64,000 nt of DNA, taken from positions 1,736,001 through 1,800,000 of the forward strand of contig OY969772.1 of assembly GCA_963702935.1 (NCBI GenBank), written 5' to 3'. A program made the translations under genes and the position numbers. The DNA comes from DAOTWA01 sp963702935. GTDB lineage: Bacteria; Chloroflexota; Anaerolineae; Anaerolineales; Anaerolineaceae. The notes under the pieces were generated by a model. It ran no database searches. It worked only from the letters and a program-made list of their open reading frames with translations, and had not been told where the DNA came from. Positions 63,404 through 64,000 of this stretch are shown here, in pieces. Every line of letters begins with the position of its first letter. Within the stretch, counting starts at the first letter, position 1.

Positions 63404-64000
63404 GTGGCGTCTCTGTATAAACGGGTGCGTGGATTCCTCCTGATCCTTGCCGGCCTCGCGGCTTTCATTCCTATCGTCGTTTTTGCCCAGACCGGCGCGC
63501 GCGCCACCCTGACCGCGCCGGACCTCTCCGCCTTCCCCACCGTGGCCGCCTTCCTGGACGTGCGCGACGCGGGCAATAATTTCGTCCACGGGTTGAGCGC
63601 CGGCGAGGTCAGCCTGCTGGAGAACGGCAGTCCGGTCAAGCTGGACACCCTGCAGGAGGTGCATCCCGGCCTGCGCTGGATCGTGGCGATTAACGCCGGC
63701 CCGGCCCTGGCCATCCGCAACGGGGAGGGCATCTCGCGCTACGAGCTGCTGGCGCGCGCCCTGCGCGCCTGGGCGCAAGCCGAGCAAAGCAGCAGTCCCA
63801 ACGACGAGTACGATCTGTTCACCAACACCCCGGGCGGGAGCACGCACTTTACCAATCCGGCCGATTGGCTGGCGATCTTCAACGCCTACCAGCCCGACCT
63901 GCGCACCGCCCAGCCCGCCCTGGACAGCCTCTCCCTGGCCATGGCGCTGGCCACTTCGTCTCCGGCCCAGCCCGCCGTAACCAGCGCCATCCTGTACATC
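63404..64000 (+). CDS. Secreted protein, N-terminal part (runs off the window)
   Basis: From GTG 63404 (AAAGG about 10 bases upstream) the frame stays open to the window end, 199 residues. The N-terminus is a signal peptide (KRVRGFLLILAGLAAFIPIVVFAQT). Then beta-rich sequence: ATLTAPDLSAFPTVAAFLDVRDAGNNFVHGLSAGEVSLLENGSPVKL and a VWA-like start WIVAINAGPALAI with a following helix. Likely a surface protein with a von Willebrand A-like domain (in this fold the usual DxSxS is replaced here by NAGPA). Complete domain order is beyond the window. Confidence 0.6.
   Translation, partial: MASLYKRVRGFLLILAGLAAFIPIVVFAQTGARATLTAPDLSAFPTVAAFLDVRDAGNNFVHGLSAGEVSLLENGSPVKLDTLQEVHPGLRWIVAINAGPALAIRNGEGISRYELLARALRAWAQAEQSSSPNDEYDLFTNTPGGSTHFTNPADWLAIFNAYQPDLRTAQPALDSLSLAMALATSSPAQPAVTSAILYI

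Overview
The window reads as one chromosomal stretch of a high-GC bacterium, most likely Chloroflexota (Anaerolineae-like). I base this on housekeeping gene layout, on secreted proteins carrying a YLPLV-type motif at or near the C-terminus, and on intergenic regions packed with degenerate short-period repeats. No rRNA, tRNA or CRISPR array was found. The taxonomic placement is inference.

Layout. 1-3660: end of a potassium-transport operon (kdpC tail, kdpD, kdpE). 3800-7180: two paralogous secreted PQQ-type beta-propellers. 7370-8040: a toxin-antitoxin pair with a palindromic operator. 8180-14054: CIRCE-controlled heat-shock operon hrcA-grpE-dnaK-dnaJ-prmA. 14059-16740: proS and a CPBP protease (minus strand). 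16873-20538: a minus-strand operon of 2-oxoacid dehydrogenase E1-alpha and E1-beta, a fusion of lipoyl and E3-binding domains to a NeuD/PglD-type acyltransferase, and a bactofilin. 20640-30363: GxxExxY protein, DNA glycosylase, LVIVD propeller, sugar epimerase, phosphodiester glycosidase, secreted transglycosylase-like protein and GH1 glucosidase. 30620-35449: a giant Cache/HAMP/PAS/GAF/HD-GYP sensor. 35756-45688: a compact phage-type packaging and capsid cassette. 46101-48631: nitrilase and a PmeII-like restriction-modification pair of lower GC. 48831-54443: ftsH, a hydrolase-TetR operon, a cytidylate kinase-like gene and hpt. 54419-54738: a probable structured ncRNA. 54778-57225: metA-metY under a SAM-I riboswitch. 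57389-64000: PadR regulator, a STAND NTPase with TPRs, xpt, guaA and the start of a secreted protein.

Two features stand out. First, the E1-alpha/E1-beta/lipoyl-NeuD operon: the usual E2 catalytic domain is replaced by a hexapeptide-repeat acyltransferase, which suggests 2-oxoacid-derived acyl groups are passed from a lipoyl arm to a sugar or similar acceptor. Second, several families of short repeats fill intergenic DNA and also enter reading frames in phase: kdpD, grpE, E1-beta, terminase, and the ends of CPBP, bactofilin, Mpg and portal.

Many conserved genes (dnaK, hrcA, ftsH, E1-alpha, epimerase, vapC, a PQQ propeller, the STAND NTPase) carry single-base indels. In dnaK there are about seven. 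This points to sequence or assembly error more than to gene decay, so those genes are annotated across the frameshifts.
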